From: a virus
DNA length: 40,172 nucleotides
Strand: one strand, 5' to 3'
Virus record (IMG/VR): IMGVR_UViG_3300010158_000148
Span: 1-40,172 of that record
In this document: piece after piece, positions 6,614 through 13,971 of the stretch
How positions within the stretch are numbered: position 1 is the stretch's first letter
How the letters are laid out: every line of letters begins with the position of its first letter
Position numbers and translations under genes: made by a program
The notes under the pieces: generated by a model
The model's input: the letters and a program-made list of their open reading frames with translations, nothing else
What the model was told of the DNA's origin: nothing
Database searches by the model: none

Positions 6614-7038
6614 CAGTCGTTACGAGTGTTGCGTGTCGGTGGATCGTCTGGCAATAAGTCCATTGATGGTGCTGGAGGTGGTGCCATTGGTACTGGTCTT
6701 GGAGCCATTGGTACTGGTGCAGGCATGCTAGGTGCTGTTGGCACGCTTGCTGGTAAGGCTGGTGTTGGTGCATTTGTTGCGCTTCCTGCAATTTTCTCTT
6801 GAGTTCTACCAAATGCTGCGATACCTAATACTGCACCCATTGCTAAGTGAAATAAACCAGCACCTTGCAGTGTTAATGGATTCCACTGAGTGATTGGAGT
6901 ATGAGTAACTGCTTGTAGTATAGACCACAAAACTGGGAACACAACCATGTCCATCATACAGACTAACATGTACATCCAACCCATGGCTGGACGCCATTTC
7001 TTTTGCATCCAGTCTTCGTCTTTTTTAACTTCTGCCAT
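6613..7038 (-). CDS. Putative holin of the 3TM/GTA-holin type
   Basis: The N-terminus has KKWRPAMGWMYMLVCMMDM and then a second membrane helix around QWNPLTLQGAGLFHLAMGAVLGIAAFGR. This 'KWRP...W.PLTLQGAGLFHLAMGAILG' pattern matches the 3TM holin family described for gene-transfer-agent release. Membrane segments lie at about 18-42 and 58-76. After these comes a 60-residue Pro/Ala-rich tail with repeated APVPMAP units, which is unusual and probably cytoplasmic. AGGAG precedes the ATG. The neighbours are membrane proteins and a secreted nuclease, consistent with a lysis or envelope role. Holin function is inferred. Confidence 0.7.
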   Translation of the reverse strand: MAEVKKDEDWMQKKWRPAMGWMYMLVCMMDMVVFPVLWSILQAVTHTPITQWNPLTLQGAGLFHLAMGAVLGIAAFGRTQEKIAGSATNAPTPALPASVPTAPSMPAPVPMAPRPVPMAPPPAPSMDLLPDDPPTRNTRND

Positions 7039-7047
7039 CTTTTTCTC

Positions 7048-7632
7048 CTAGAACCAGAGCAATAAGCCCTGTGACATTAATACAATACCAATGGCGCATA
7101 CACCAAAACTACCCCAAAACAACGGCATGCTAACAGCAAGGATAGATGCTGATAGTAATACGATTGCTAACTGGTATGCAGTTGAAGCATAACTCATCCA
7201 TGGACTACGAAGTTTTGCAGCGTCTCTGTCTGCTTCTAACTTCTCAGCACGAGCACGAATATCCTTCATGCCGTCTTTTGGTTCGTTTTCATAACGATCA
7301 ATTTTCTTTTTCAATTCTTCTGCATACTTTGTATCACCAGATTTAACTGCATCATGTAATGCATACTCTGCTGCAGTTTTCTTGATGCTCTTCGCTTGAT
7401 AGAAACTCCACTCGCTACCTGCCTTGATAGTGTTACCAAGAATAGTGCTTGAGTATGTTCCACCGAAATATGCATTCACTGCCAATAGCAATGCAAACAC
7501 ATTGATGACCATACCTGCTTTGTCTTTGATCTTTGCTTCACGCTCTGAACGAGAACCAGCTGGTGGCTTTGGTGCGTCAGGATCTTTTGGTGTCCTGCTG
7601 ACCATGTTTAATACTGAATCTATGAGTGCCAT
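7048..7632 (-). CDS. Membrane protein of DUF4337 type
   Basis: A 194-residue protein with one membrane helix near residues 40-60, a central charged coiled coil (KKIDRYENEPKDGMKDIRARAEKLEADRDAAK) and two further helices at about 150-192. The segment SEWSFYQAKSIKKTAAEYAL closely resembles the 'WsfYQAKSIk' signature of the DUF4337 family. Its role is unknown. It begins one base after the stop of the nuclease gene and sits in the envelope/lysis-type block. Confidence 0.72.
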   Translation of the reverse strand: MALIDSVLNMVSRTPKDPDAPKPPAGSRSEREAKIKDKAGMVINVFALLLAVNAYFGGTYSSTILGNTIKAGSEWSFYQAKSIKKTAAEYALHDAVKSGDTKYAEELKKKIDRYENEPKDGMKDIRARAEKLEADRDAAKLRSPWMSYASTAYQLAIVLLSASILAVSMPLFWGSFGVCAIGIVLMSQGLLLWF

Positions 7633-7633
7633 C

Positions 7634-8395
7634 TTACCAATCCTTATAGTTACCTTTAGTTGTTTCTAATGATTTTAAGTTTGCTGGAATCATAGGAGAG
7701 AAGTTTATTCCAGTATATTTTTCTATGTCTGAAATAGGTACAACATAGTTTTCTATTTCTTTTGGATCTAACTTAGCATTCGGAAACACAAACGCAATTG
7801 CTGCATTGCGTCTTGGATCAATAACAATCTTATAAATGAATGATGGAACTTTTGTACCATTACCCATTGTTTGAGAATTGACATCAAAAATCGTACCTGT
7901 AATTACATTTAAGTGACCATACTTGGATGCCCAATAGCGAGTATTCTCTTCTAGATACTTCCAAATCCCACGATTGTTTCCTGGACTTTGTGGCATCATG
8001 TTTGAGAGCAAAAAACTCTCACTCATAACATTTGCATCATAAGTAAAGTTTGCTGCAGGTGCCATGTGACCACGATCCAGTCCTGAACCTACATACTCTT
8101 TTAATGTTACACGGAATTGTGCTGGTATCTCTTGATCTTCACGGAAGTCATCTTTACGAGAAACTGCCTTAGTCACTAGCAATTCTGGTTTGATAACTTC
8201 AGCTACGAAATACGCAACTTTGGTCTGGTAGTTGTAATTAACGGCATAACCAGTACGACATAGGTACTGGTTATTACCCTCAACTGCTACCTGTGGAGCA
8301 CCCCAAACTACGTGTTGAGGGCAAGATGCATCAATCGGATTCGCTAATAAACTAAAATTTAAAGAACATAGTAGTAATAGTAAGAGTTTTTTCAT
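7634..8395 (-). CDS. Secreted DNA/RNA non-specific endonuclease (NUC1 family)
   Basis: Beta-beta-alpha-Me nuclease that cuts DNA and RNA without sequence preference. The start at ATG 8395 (MKKLLLLLLC) has AAGG upstream and a four-base ATGA overlap with the preceding gene; it yields a signal peptide cleaved near LLANP, so the enzyme should act in the periplasm or outside the cell. The catalytic DRGH motif is D107-H110. The metal-binding N141 and E149 (NNRGIWKYLE) match the Serratia nuclease pattern. Two Cys (25 and 46) could form a disulfide, as expected for export. Length (253) suits the family. It may degrade host nucleic acid on lysis or protect against superinfecting DNA; both are inferences. 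Confidence 0.88.
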   Translation of the reverse strand: MKKLLLLLLCSLNFSLLANPIDASCPQHVVWGAPQVAVEGNNQYLCRTGYAVNYNYQTKVAYFVAEVIKPELLVTKAVSRKDDFREDQEIPAQFRVTLKEYVGSGLDRGHMAPAANFTYDANVMSESFLLSNMMPQSPGNNRGIWKYLEENTRYWASKYGHLNVITGTIFDVNSQTMGNGTKVPSFIYKIVIDPRRNAAIAFVFPNAKLDPKEIENYVVPISDIEKYTGINFSPMIPANLKSLETTKGNYKDW

Positions 8396-8667
8396 ATAAC
8401 CTTTGTTTTTGTGCCAGAACCTATGATACAAGCAATTTGTGAATTTTTCTTAAGTAGTGTCCAATTACCTTCTTTGTCTTCCCACAAAGAATATACTGAA
8501 CCATCTGATATATCTAAACCTGTCCATGTTAATTTTTCTTGTTGAGTCTCAGAAAGAAATTGTATTATTGGCATGACTGGACCACATGTGATTTCATAGT
8601 TATATTTAAATGCTTGAGCATTTGCGTACATTGAAAAACTAAGCAGTAATAATCCTATTGTTTTCAT
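8392..8667 (-). CDS. Small secreted protein (91 aa)
   Basis: A signal peptide (MKTIGLLLLSFSMYANA, cleavage near residue 17) is followed by a small domain with two Cys (ITCGP and IACIIGSGTK) that could pair in the periplasm, and a LWEDKEGNWTLLKK strand pair. Similar 'CGP..., W.G.., G.WT..., C..GSG' proteins occur in other phage genomes without assigned function. It overlaps the nuclease gene by ATGA, so an accessory, chaperone or inhibitor role for the nuclease is possible, inferred only from the pairing. Confidence 0.7.
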   Translation of the reverse strand: MKTIGLLLLSFSMYANAQAFKYNYEITCGPVMPIIQFLSETQQEKLTWTGLDISDGSVYSLWEDKEGNWTLLKKNSQIACIIGSGTKTKVI

Positions 8668-8675
8668 ATTATTCT

Positions 8676-8765
8676 TTAGTGTATCATCTTAACTTGGTGT
8701 TCTAACCATATTAAAAATGTAGTAACTACAAGAGTTATAATTAAAACGAATTGCGCTAGTCTCAT
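8676..8765 (-). CDS. Single-span membrane peptide (29 aa)
   Basis: This frame reads MRLAQFVLIITLVVTTFLIW followed by LEHQVKMIH and TAA at 8676-8678. One hydrophobic helix with a positively charged N-terminus predicts an N-in membrane peptide. Its ATG overlaps the stop of the upstream coiled-coil gene as ATGA, the same coupling used across this operon, which is the main reason to believe it is translated. It could be a mini-holin, antiholin or envelope-stress peptide; nothing distinguishes these. Confidence 0.6.
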   Translation of the reverse strand: MRLAQFVLIITLVVTTFLIWLEHQVKMIH

Positions 8766-9193
8766 ATTTTATACAATTTTAAAAAATAGGTTATTAATGC
8801 TGCTACAGTCATACACCAACAAAGAACATCAAGTTGTTTATGTCGATCAATATCCATAGCAGTTAATTCTGCTTGTCGCTCTTTTTCAATAAGAGCCTTT
8901 TCTGCTTCAACTTTAACCCAAGCATCTTTCCCGTACTTACGAATCGTGTCAGCTTTTAATTTAGCAAGTTCTTGTTCATGTTTATACTTAGATTCAAATT
9001 TCTCAACTGCTTTAACTTCTAGTGATGCTTTGCGAGCAGCTTCAGATAACTTTGCTGTAACACGAGCCTTGTGCTCTTTCTGTATTGTTGCTTCCATATC
9101 AGCTTGTTGATCGGAAACAACAGAACCAAGTTCTTTACCTATTTTCTGCGCTTCTTTTAGCGTAGTTGAAGCAGTCTTAACTCCATCGAGCAT
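8762..9193 (-). CDS. Coiled-coil protein with a C-terminal membrane anchor (143 aa)
   Basis: Residues 10-110 form a long, charged coiled coil (EKFESKYKHEQELAKLK; KYGKDAWVKVEAEKALIEKE), and residues 122-140 (LDVLCWCMTVAALITYFLK) form one membrane helix at the extreme C-terminus. The 'YGK.AW..VE..K' wording is shared with small proteins of other aquatic T4-like phages. A tail-anchored coiled coil might act as a membrane scaffold or envelope-spanning lysis factor, but function is unknown. It lies four bases from the preceding gene. Confidence 0.72.
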   Translation of the reverse strand: MLDGVKTASTTLKEAQKIGKELGSVVSDQQADMEATIQKEHKARVTAKLSEAARKASLEVKAVEKFESKYKHEQELAKLKADTIRKYGKDAWVKVEAEKALIEKERQAELTAMDIDRHKQLDVLCWCMTVAALITYFLKLYKI

Positions 9194-9197
9194 TTAC

Positions 9198-9575
9198 TTA
9201 CTTCTTCCCACCATTGTTACTTTGTTTCTCTTTGTACTTTTCCAACTCTTGCACACGCCATACTAATGTGTCCAGTACTGCTTTGTTGGCACCGCTTCTT
9301 GATAGTGCTTCTGTGTTGGCTTGCATAAAGTCTTGGCGCAGTTTTTCACGAGCCAGTTCAGCACCCATGTTTGGTGCTTGTTTGTTGTCCGATGTCACCA
9401 CCAACTGCATCTTGCTTTCAAGAATGGTCAACTGTGTATTAACATGACTCAGCGCATTCATCAAGTACACCACACAGGCAAACATGATGGGCAATACTGC
9501 AAATGTTACCTTTTCAATCAGCGCACCTTTGGCTTCGCCAGCACTTAACTTGTCTTTGATTTGTTCTAATTCCAT
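9198..9575 (-). CDS. Membrane-anchored coiled-coil protein (125 aa)
   Basis: A short N-terminal helix is followed by one membrane segment (about residues 24-43) and then a long amphipathic helix with heptad-like hydrophobics (NTQLTILESKMQLV; VWRVQELEKYKEKQ), ending in a Gly/Lys tail. This is the inverse topology of its neighbour at 8762-9193. The two could meet across or along the membrane; that is speculation. I do not recognise a family. Confidence 0.7.
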   Translation of the reverse strand: MELEQIKDKLSAGEAKGALIEKVTFAVLPIMFACVVYLMNALSHVNTQLTILESKMQLVVTSDNKQAPNMGAELAREKLRQDFMQANTEALSRSGANKAVLDTLVWRVQELEKYKEKQSNNGGKK

Positions 9576-9617
9576 TTCAGTCTTCCTTTTATTTTTATTA
9601 TTAGACTTACTGCTCTG

Positions 9618-10388
9618 CTATCTTCCTACGTAGTGTTTGGGCATGGCTTCTTGTCTTCTTTGTTTGTCCGTTTTAGGAACCCAATCAGTTCCTAGTTGTG
9701 GATATTTTTCTATTCTATCTTGCACTACGAACCATAAAATAATAAATGTAACACCAATAATTGCTATAAAACTACCAAACCATCTTAACGCAACATGAAC
9801 TTTGTTTATAAATTTAGCATGCTCAATATCATGTTTATGTTGTAGTTCAATCTGTTTCTTTAGCGCAACTGATTGTCTTGCATTTAATATTTTAGAAGTT
9901 TCTAATACTTCTGTCCAAAGTGCACCCAACTCAGGTGGACTTTGATATACCATTACTTCACGCAGTTCAACTTCCATCTGCTCAAGTTTCTTTTTCATCA
10001 ATATTCTTTGCAGGGCACGAGCACCTACAGAAGATTCACCACTGTATACTTGATAAGACCTACGTTCTTCTGCTTCAAATACTGCTATACATTTTGCTTG
10101 ATTATCAAAGAAAGCACCAAGATGTTGACCTAACTCAAAATAAACATCGCCTGAGTCTTTCTTGTTTAATTCTTTTATTCTGGCTTTTTCTTCATTAAGT
10201 TGTTTGACTGCTGCAGGTGGTGGTGTCTTTCCCTTTTCTTCATACATACCATGGAACTGTGCATCCAAATCTTTGAGCACATCCCTTACATCTCCAGCTG
10301 CACCTTTGATATCTTTGTATAATTTACATCCAGCTTTGATCGCAGAAACTGCTCCATTGGCTAATGCAAAGAGAGTTAGGGGATCCAC
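9618..10388 (-). CDS. Conserved phage membrane-associated protein (256 aa)
   Basis: The opening MDPLTLFALANGAVSAIKAGCKLYKDIK and the central segment LREVMVYQSPPELGALWTEV are familiar from conserved proteins of aquatic T4-like phages. Most of the chain is helical and charged; one membrane helix lies around residues 203-225 (SFIAIIGVTFIILWFVV), followed by a short basic tail. No function is assigned to my knowledge. It is the first gene after a late-type promoter box at 10440-10446, so expression late in infection is likely. Confidence 0.75.
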   Translation of the reverse strand: MDPLTLFALANGAVSAIKAGCKLYKDIKGAAGDVRDVLKDLDAQFHGMYEEKGKTPPPAAVKQLNEEKARIKELNKKDSGDVYFELGQHLGAFFDNQAKCIAVFEAEERRSYQVYSGESSVGARALQRILMKKKLEQMEVELREVMVYQSPPELGALWTEVLETSKILNARQSVALKKQIELQHKHDIEHAKFINKVHVALRWFGSFIAIIGVTFIILWFVVQDRIEKYPQLGTDWVPKTDKQRRQEAMPKHYVGR

Positions 10389-10438
10389 TATATTCTCCTA
10401 AAACCATGGAACTTGTAGTTCCTTATTAGTATTATCTA

Positions 10439-11683
10439 CTATTTAGGATTTTTGTCTTGCAACTTCTCAACATCTTTTTCAATGGCTGACTTTGTACTAG
10501 GTGAAGAAAACACACTCTGGACTTTATTCAAGAATGATTGTGTTTTCGTTGGAGGGTTTAATTCTTCTTCTACTGATGGTGTGATTCTTCTACCAGCTGA
10601 ATCATACTCAATTTTCTTCTCAACTCTTTTATATAATTCTGGTTCCCAATCTTTTGTTGGCTCATCAATTTCGATTTCTGGAATCTCAGATTCTAATAAC
10701 TCGTTTACTTCTTTTTTGATTTCTTCTGGAACAACAGTTGTTTCGTGTTCTTCAATAATTTCTGACTCATCCCATTTGTCAGGTGTTTCTTTTGACAAAT
10801 GTTGTGTCATATGATCAAAAACAGGAGTTGTAGTTGCTTCTTCGATAGGCATATCGGCTTCAACTTCTTTAGTCTTTTCTGGAAAGTCTACTGTAGGTGG
10901 TTTCTCAAAGAATTCATTCCATCTTCTTGTACCAGTATGTTTAAGATTCCAGTTTGCGGCAATTAGTAATAGTACTGCCAATGGATCAAATACAATAACA
11001 ATGAGTATGGTGACGATACGAACTGCTTTCTCAAGCATATTCGTATCATTTGAACTTTCGTCACCATATATCAATGCAGCAATGTACTTGATTGGTCCTA
11101 CTTCTGCTTCGACTTTACGGACTTCGCTGGCGATTGGCGCACGCTCTTCGTTGTACTTGGCGATCTTGGCTTGCGCTGTACCGATTTCGTTGAGGATTCT
11201 GGTTCTATCTTTTTGCTGACCTCTACGGATGGAGATGGCTCTGTCTGTTCCTTTGGCATCGTCTGTTCTTGCGATGGTTTGATCCACTTGAGCATCGAGT
11301 TGAGTAAGTTCTTTACGACTTGCATTGATATTTTCCTTTTCTGTTTTAATCTTCTCATCAAGTAATGACAACTTAGATTGAACATCTCCCGAAGGTATTG
11401 CTTGATCTAAATGTGCCTTTGATAAGAATCCGAAAATGCCCATAGATGTTAACATCATTAACACAATCAAGGCAACTACAAAGTATGACTTCATCAATTT
11501 TGGAATTTCTTTCCAATTTCGATAGAGCCAAGATGCAACTACAAGTTTCGATGCTTCAAGCAAAGAACCCATAAGAGCAATCGGTACAACAGCTGCAGCA
11601 AAAATTGCGATGAGCCCCATCACTGCGTAATATGCAGCGAGAGCCGACAACGATAGTGCAACTGTAAAGAGTAAGTATGTCAT
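10439..11683 (-). CDS. Conserved multi-span membrane protein with a coiled coil (414 aa)
   Basis: The N-terminus has three hydrophobic helices (residues 2-45 and 66-88, with LLEASKLVVASWLYRNW between them). Next comes a coiled-coil region (105-195, 'EKIKTEKENINASRKELTQLDAQ'), a fourth helix (about 225-245, VIVFDPLAVLLLIAANW) and an acidic, Pro-rich cytoplasmic tail. The 'EASKLV.ASWLYRNW' and 'FDPLAV.LLIAAN' segments mark a widespread phage family usually annotated only as membrane protein. Its stop codon TAG is part of the late promoter box for the next gene. Confidence 0.78.
   Translation of the reverse strand: MTYLLFTVALSLSALAAYYAVMGLIAIFAAAVVPIALMGSLLEASKLVVASWLYRNWKEIPKLMKSYFVVALIVLMMLTSMGIFGFLSKAHLDQAIPSGDVQSKLSLLDEKIKTEKENINASRKELTQLDAQVDQTIARTDDAKGTDRAISIRRGQQKDRTRILNEIGTAQAKIAKYNEERAPIASEVRKVEAEVGPIKYIAALIYGDESSNDTNMLEKAVRIVTILIVIVFDPLAVLLLIAANWNLKHTGTRRWNEFFEKPPTVDFPEKTKEVEADMPIEEATTTPVFDHMTQHLSKETPDKWDESEIIEEHETTVVPEEIKKEVNELLESEIPEIEIDEPTKDWEPELYKRVEKKIEYDSAGRRITPSVEEELNPPTKTQSFLNKVQSVFSSPSTKSAIEKDVEKLQDKNPK
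10440..10446 (-). promoter_or_regulatory. T4-late-type promoter box (CTAAATA)
   Basis: Minus-strand CTAAATA overlaps the TAG stop of the membrane-protein gene (CCT AAA TAG) and stands about 50 nt upstream of the gene starting at 10388. It is followed at once by the inverted repeat TAGTA-GATAA-TACTA (10441-10427). T4 late promoters use TATAAATA read by gp55; the match is close but not exact. Confidence 0.6.
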
Positions 11684-12105
11684 AGTTTGTTTTTAATATG
11701 AGAGCCATGGACTCGGACAGAAATCTGTCCATTGTAGTAGTCGTCTGACTCTAACACCTTTCGTGCAAACTGTTCTCGTGCTTCTATGTAAGAACATTCA
11801 GCTTTGGATTTACAAAAGAAAAGAATCTCACGAAGGAAGTTGTCCTTTCCGAGAGACTCTACATCTTTATTTAGTTCTATACTCGAACCATAGTACTCCA
11901 TCCAATCAGAGTCTATTTTGCTACGAATCTTCTTTCGTTTTTTAATTCCGTTTTTCTGCTTTACTATTTTGTATGTAGTTTTGGCAAATTTGGATAACTT
12001 CTTACCCACATACATACGACTACTGGCTTTGTTCGTAATTAAATAAACAAAGCCAACACAATCATCAGGTAGTTCCTCAATAATTTCGTTATTATAAAGC
12101 CACAT
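11680..12105 (-). CDS. SegE-like GIY-YIG family protein
   Basis: Predicted small nuclease of the GIY-YIG superfamily. The signature is degenerate, as in the SegE-like phage group: FVYLITN (residues 19-25) stands for GIY and MYVGKK (31-36) for YIG. A basic stretch follows (KKRKKIRSKID), then WMEYYGSS, and a Glu-containing helix near EAREQFARKV. The C-terminal 'DDYYNGQISVRVHG' is typical of this subgroup. T4 Seg proteins are free-standing homing endonucleases; here the conserved spread in aquatic phages suggests a housekeeping role instead. The gene overlaps the next by ATGA and follows a late promoter box. Confidence 0.75.
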   Translation of the reverse strand: MWLYNNEIIEELPDDCVGFVYLITNKASSRMYVGKKLSKFAKTTYKIVKQKNGIKKRKKIRSKIDSDWMEYYGSSIELNKDVESLGKDNFLREILFFCKSKAECSYIEAREQFARKVLESDDYYNGQISVRVHGSHIKNKL

Positions 12106-12130
12106 TAGAATAATCAGTAGTATAAACTAC

Positions 12131-12137
12131 TATTTAT
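12131..12137 (-). promoter_or_regulatory. T4-late-type promoter box (ATAAATA)
   Basis: Minus-strand GAATAAATAG overlaps the TAA stop of the zinc-ribbon gene and lies 25 nt before the SegE-like start at 12105. The inverted repeat AGTAGT-TTAT-ACTACT (12131-12116) begins on the last base of the box. It would switch on the membrane-protein block independently of the upstream nucleotide-metabolism genes. Confidence 0.65.
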
Positions 12138-12280
12138 TCTTCCTCTTCGTAGTCGTCTTCTTCGTAAATGTCAGCAGAGCAAATAGGGCAGTAAACGATG
12201 TCTTCCAATCGTTCTTCTGACTTGAGTATAATCTTACCTCTTGCCTGACATTCATTACATTCAAAAATCTTAGTTGTCAT
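12134..12280 (-). CDS. Small zinc-ribbon protein with an acidic tail (48 aa)
   Basis: This frame reads MTTKIFECNECQARGKIILK, then SEERLEDIVYCPICSADIYE and an acidic DD/EEEE tail. The two pairs C8-x2-C11 and C31-x2-C34 form a zinc ribbon. The same layout occurs in small proteins of many T4-like phages. Its ATG overlaps the stop of the desaturase gene as ATGA. It may bind nucleic acid or act as an adaptor; no function is known. Confidence 0.75.
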   Translation of the reverse strand: MTTKIFECNECQARGKIILKSEERLEDIVYCPICSADIYEEDDYEEEE

Positions 12281-12981
12281 TGTTTAGTCTCGGCTAGTTT
12301 TAGTTTTTGTAGTATCTTAAACCACATCCATCCAATATCAAATTCAAACCATTTTCTACTTAATTTAGGGTTTGCTGGTTCAGCGTGGTGATTATTGTGT
12401 AGTTCTTCACCACCAATAATGATTCCGAACATTGATATGTTCTTTGAACGATCTTTGGTGTCCGTGTTACGATAACCAAACCAATGACCAACACCATTGA
12501 CAATACCTGCTGCCCAGAATGGAATCCAAATCATCTGAATACCCCATAGAAGCAGACCAATCCAACCAAACAAAATAATATTGATGGCTAACATTAGCAT
12601 AATACCTGCTCTGCTATGTTTAGAGTAAATGTTATTTTCCATCCAATCATCTGGAGTTCCAACTCCGTATTGAGCAATCATCTCTTTATTTTTACTGGCA
12701 TCATGGTAAAGTAAAGCACCACCGAAGACCACTCTCCAAATACCATACACATGAGGTGTGTGCGGATCACCTTCTTTATCAGAATTCTGATGGTGTTTAC
12801 GATGAATAGCTACCCACTGTTTAGTTACCATACCAGTAGTAAGCCATAACCAGAAACGCATGAAGTGTGCAACAACTGGATGAAAAGTTATTCCTCTGTG
12901 TGTCTGTCCTCTATGAAGATATAAAGTGACGCACACAATGGTAATGTGAGTCATAGCCAACAGATAGATTAACTCTATCAC
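12277..12981 (-). CDS. Membrane fatty acid desaturase (acyl-lipid/acyl-CoA delta-9 type)
   Basis: Di-iron membrane desaturase that introduces a double bond in a fatty acyl chain. The three histidine boxes are complete: HRGQTH (H23, H28), HRKHH (H60-H64) and HNNHH (H195-H199), plus the conserved NGVGHWFGYRN (H166). Hydrophobic helices lie at about 3-21, 36-53 and 126-160. At 234 residues it is shorter than bacterial relatives (about 300), mainly at the N-terminus, but no catalytic residue is missing. The start is GTG, overlapping the nrdB stop as GTGA. As part of the reductase operon it is an auxiliary metabolic gene likely to change host membrane fluidity; it also needs reducing power, as NrdB does. 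Confidence 0.92.
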   Translation of the reverse strand: MIELIYLLAMTHITIVCVTLYLHRGQTHRGITFHPVVAHFMRFWLWLTTGMVTKQWVAIHRKHHQNSDKEGDPHTPHVYGIWRVVFGGALLYHDASKNKEMIAQYGVGTPDDWMENNIYSKHSRAGIMLMLAINIILFGWIGLLLWGIQMIWIPFWAAGIVNGVGHWFGYRNTDTKDRSKNISMFGIIIGGEELHNNHHAEPANPKLSRKWFEFDIGWMWFKILQKLKLAETKQ

Positions 12982-13970
12982 GCTGCTTTACCCCATACAT
13001 CACCCCATGTGCCAGACAATGCACCTTTAGCATAATCAGTAACACGATTCTCAAAGAAGTTTCCGTGTACTGGTGCATTGATCATTTCTTCGACCCATGG
13101 AAGTGGATTCTTTTTAACTTTAAAGATACCTTTCATGCCAAGAGAGATTAGACGACGATCTGCAATGTAACGAATATATTTCTTAACATCTTCTGCAGAT
13201 AGTTCACGCATGTCTGCACCTTGATAGCAAAGATCAATAAACTTGTCTTCTAACTCTACCATTTTCTCAGCGATTGTATATATCTTACCCTTTAATTCGT
13301 CATTCCAGATCTCAGGATTTTCTTTGATATACTCACGGAACAACTTAATCATAGACTCAGCATGGATTGTTTCATCGGCAATAGACCAAGTAACAATTTG
13401 ACCCATACCCTTCATCATGCCTTGGCGAGGAAAATTAAGCAACATGATAAAAGAACTAAACAACTGCATGCCTTCAGTAAAGGCACTGAAAACAGCAATG
13501 TGCTCAGCAGTACTAGCGATAGTACCATTGCGACTAGAAAGTTCAAGTACATAGTCATGCTTATCTTTCATCTCTTGATATTCAAGGAATTGGTTGTAAG
13601 TAGATTCTGGTAATCCCAGTGTTTCGATTAGGTGAGAGTATGCAGCAATGTGTAATGCTTCACGAGCAGCAAAACCCATTAACATCATTCTTACTTCAGG
13701 TTGAGGGAAATGAGGCAGATAATTATTAACATAACCACCAGCAACATCAATGTCTCCTTGAGTGAAGAATCGGAAGATGTTCGTAAGAAAGGTTTTTTCT
13801 TCATTTGTTAATTTCTTTTTCCAGTCTTTAACATCCTCAGCCATTGGTACTTCTGAGTGCAGCCAGTGTGCTTGTTCATGTTTCAACCAAGCATCATATG
13901 CCCATGGATAGTTAAAAGGTTTAAATGAATCTCTTGTATCCGTTAATCTTGTTTTTGTTTTTGTAATCAT
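12978..13970 (-). CDS. nrdB: Ribonucleotide reductase class Ia, beta subunit
   Basis: Provides the tyrosyl radical for deoxynucleotide synthesis. The di-iron ligands and radical site can be assigned: D73, E104 and H107 (REALH), the radical tyrosine Y111 (four residues after H107, as in E. coli Y122), E166 (FTEGMQ), E200 and H203 (DETIH). Length (330) is slightly below the E. coli 376. The ATG follows GAGGG, which is also the end of nrdA. It pairs with NrdA upstream and overlaps the desaturase gene downstream by GTGA. Confidence 0.96.
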   Translation of the reverse strand: MITKTKTRLTDTRDSFKPFNYPWAYDAWLKHEQAHWLHSEVPMAEDVKDWKKKLTNEEKTFLTNIFRFFTQGDIDVAGGYVNNYLPHFPQPEVRMMLMGFAAREALHIAAYSHLIETLGLPESTYNQFLEYQEMKDKHDYVLELSSRNGTIASTAEHIAVFSAFTEGMQLFSSFIMLLNFPRQGMMKGMGQIVTWSIADETIHAESMIKLFREYIKENPEIWNDELKGKIYTIAEKMVELEDKFIDLCYQGADMRELSAEDVKKYIRYIADRRLISLGMKGIFKVKKNPLPWVEEMINAPVHGNFFENRVTDYAKGALSGTWGDVWGKAA

Positions 13971-13971
13971 T

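Noticed and set aside
11680-12105. SegE-like protein as an active homing endonuclease inserted in the operon
   Set aside because: The GIY-YIG signature is degenerate, the gene is joined by tight overlaps and a late promoter, and there is no interrupted gene or intron nearby.
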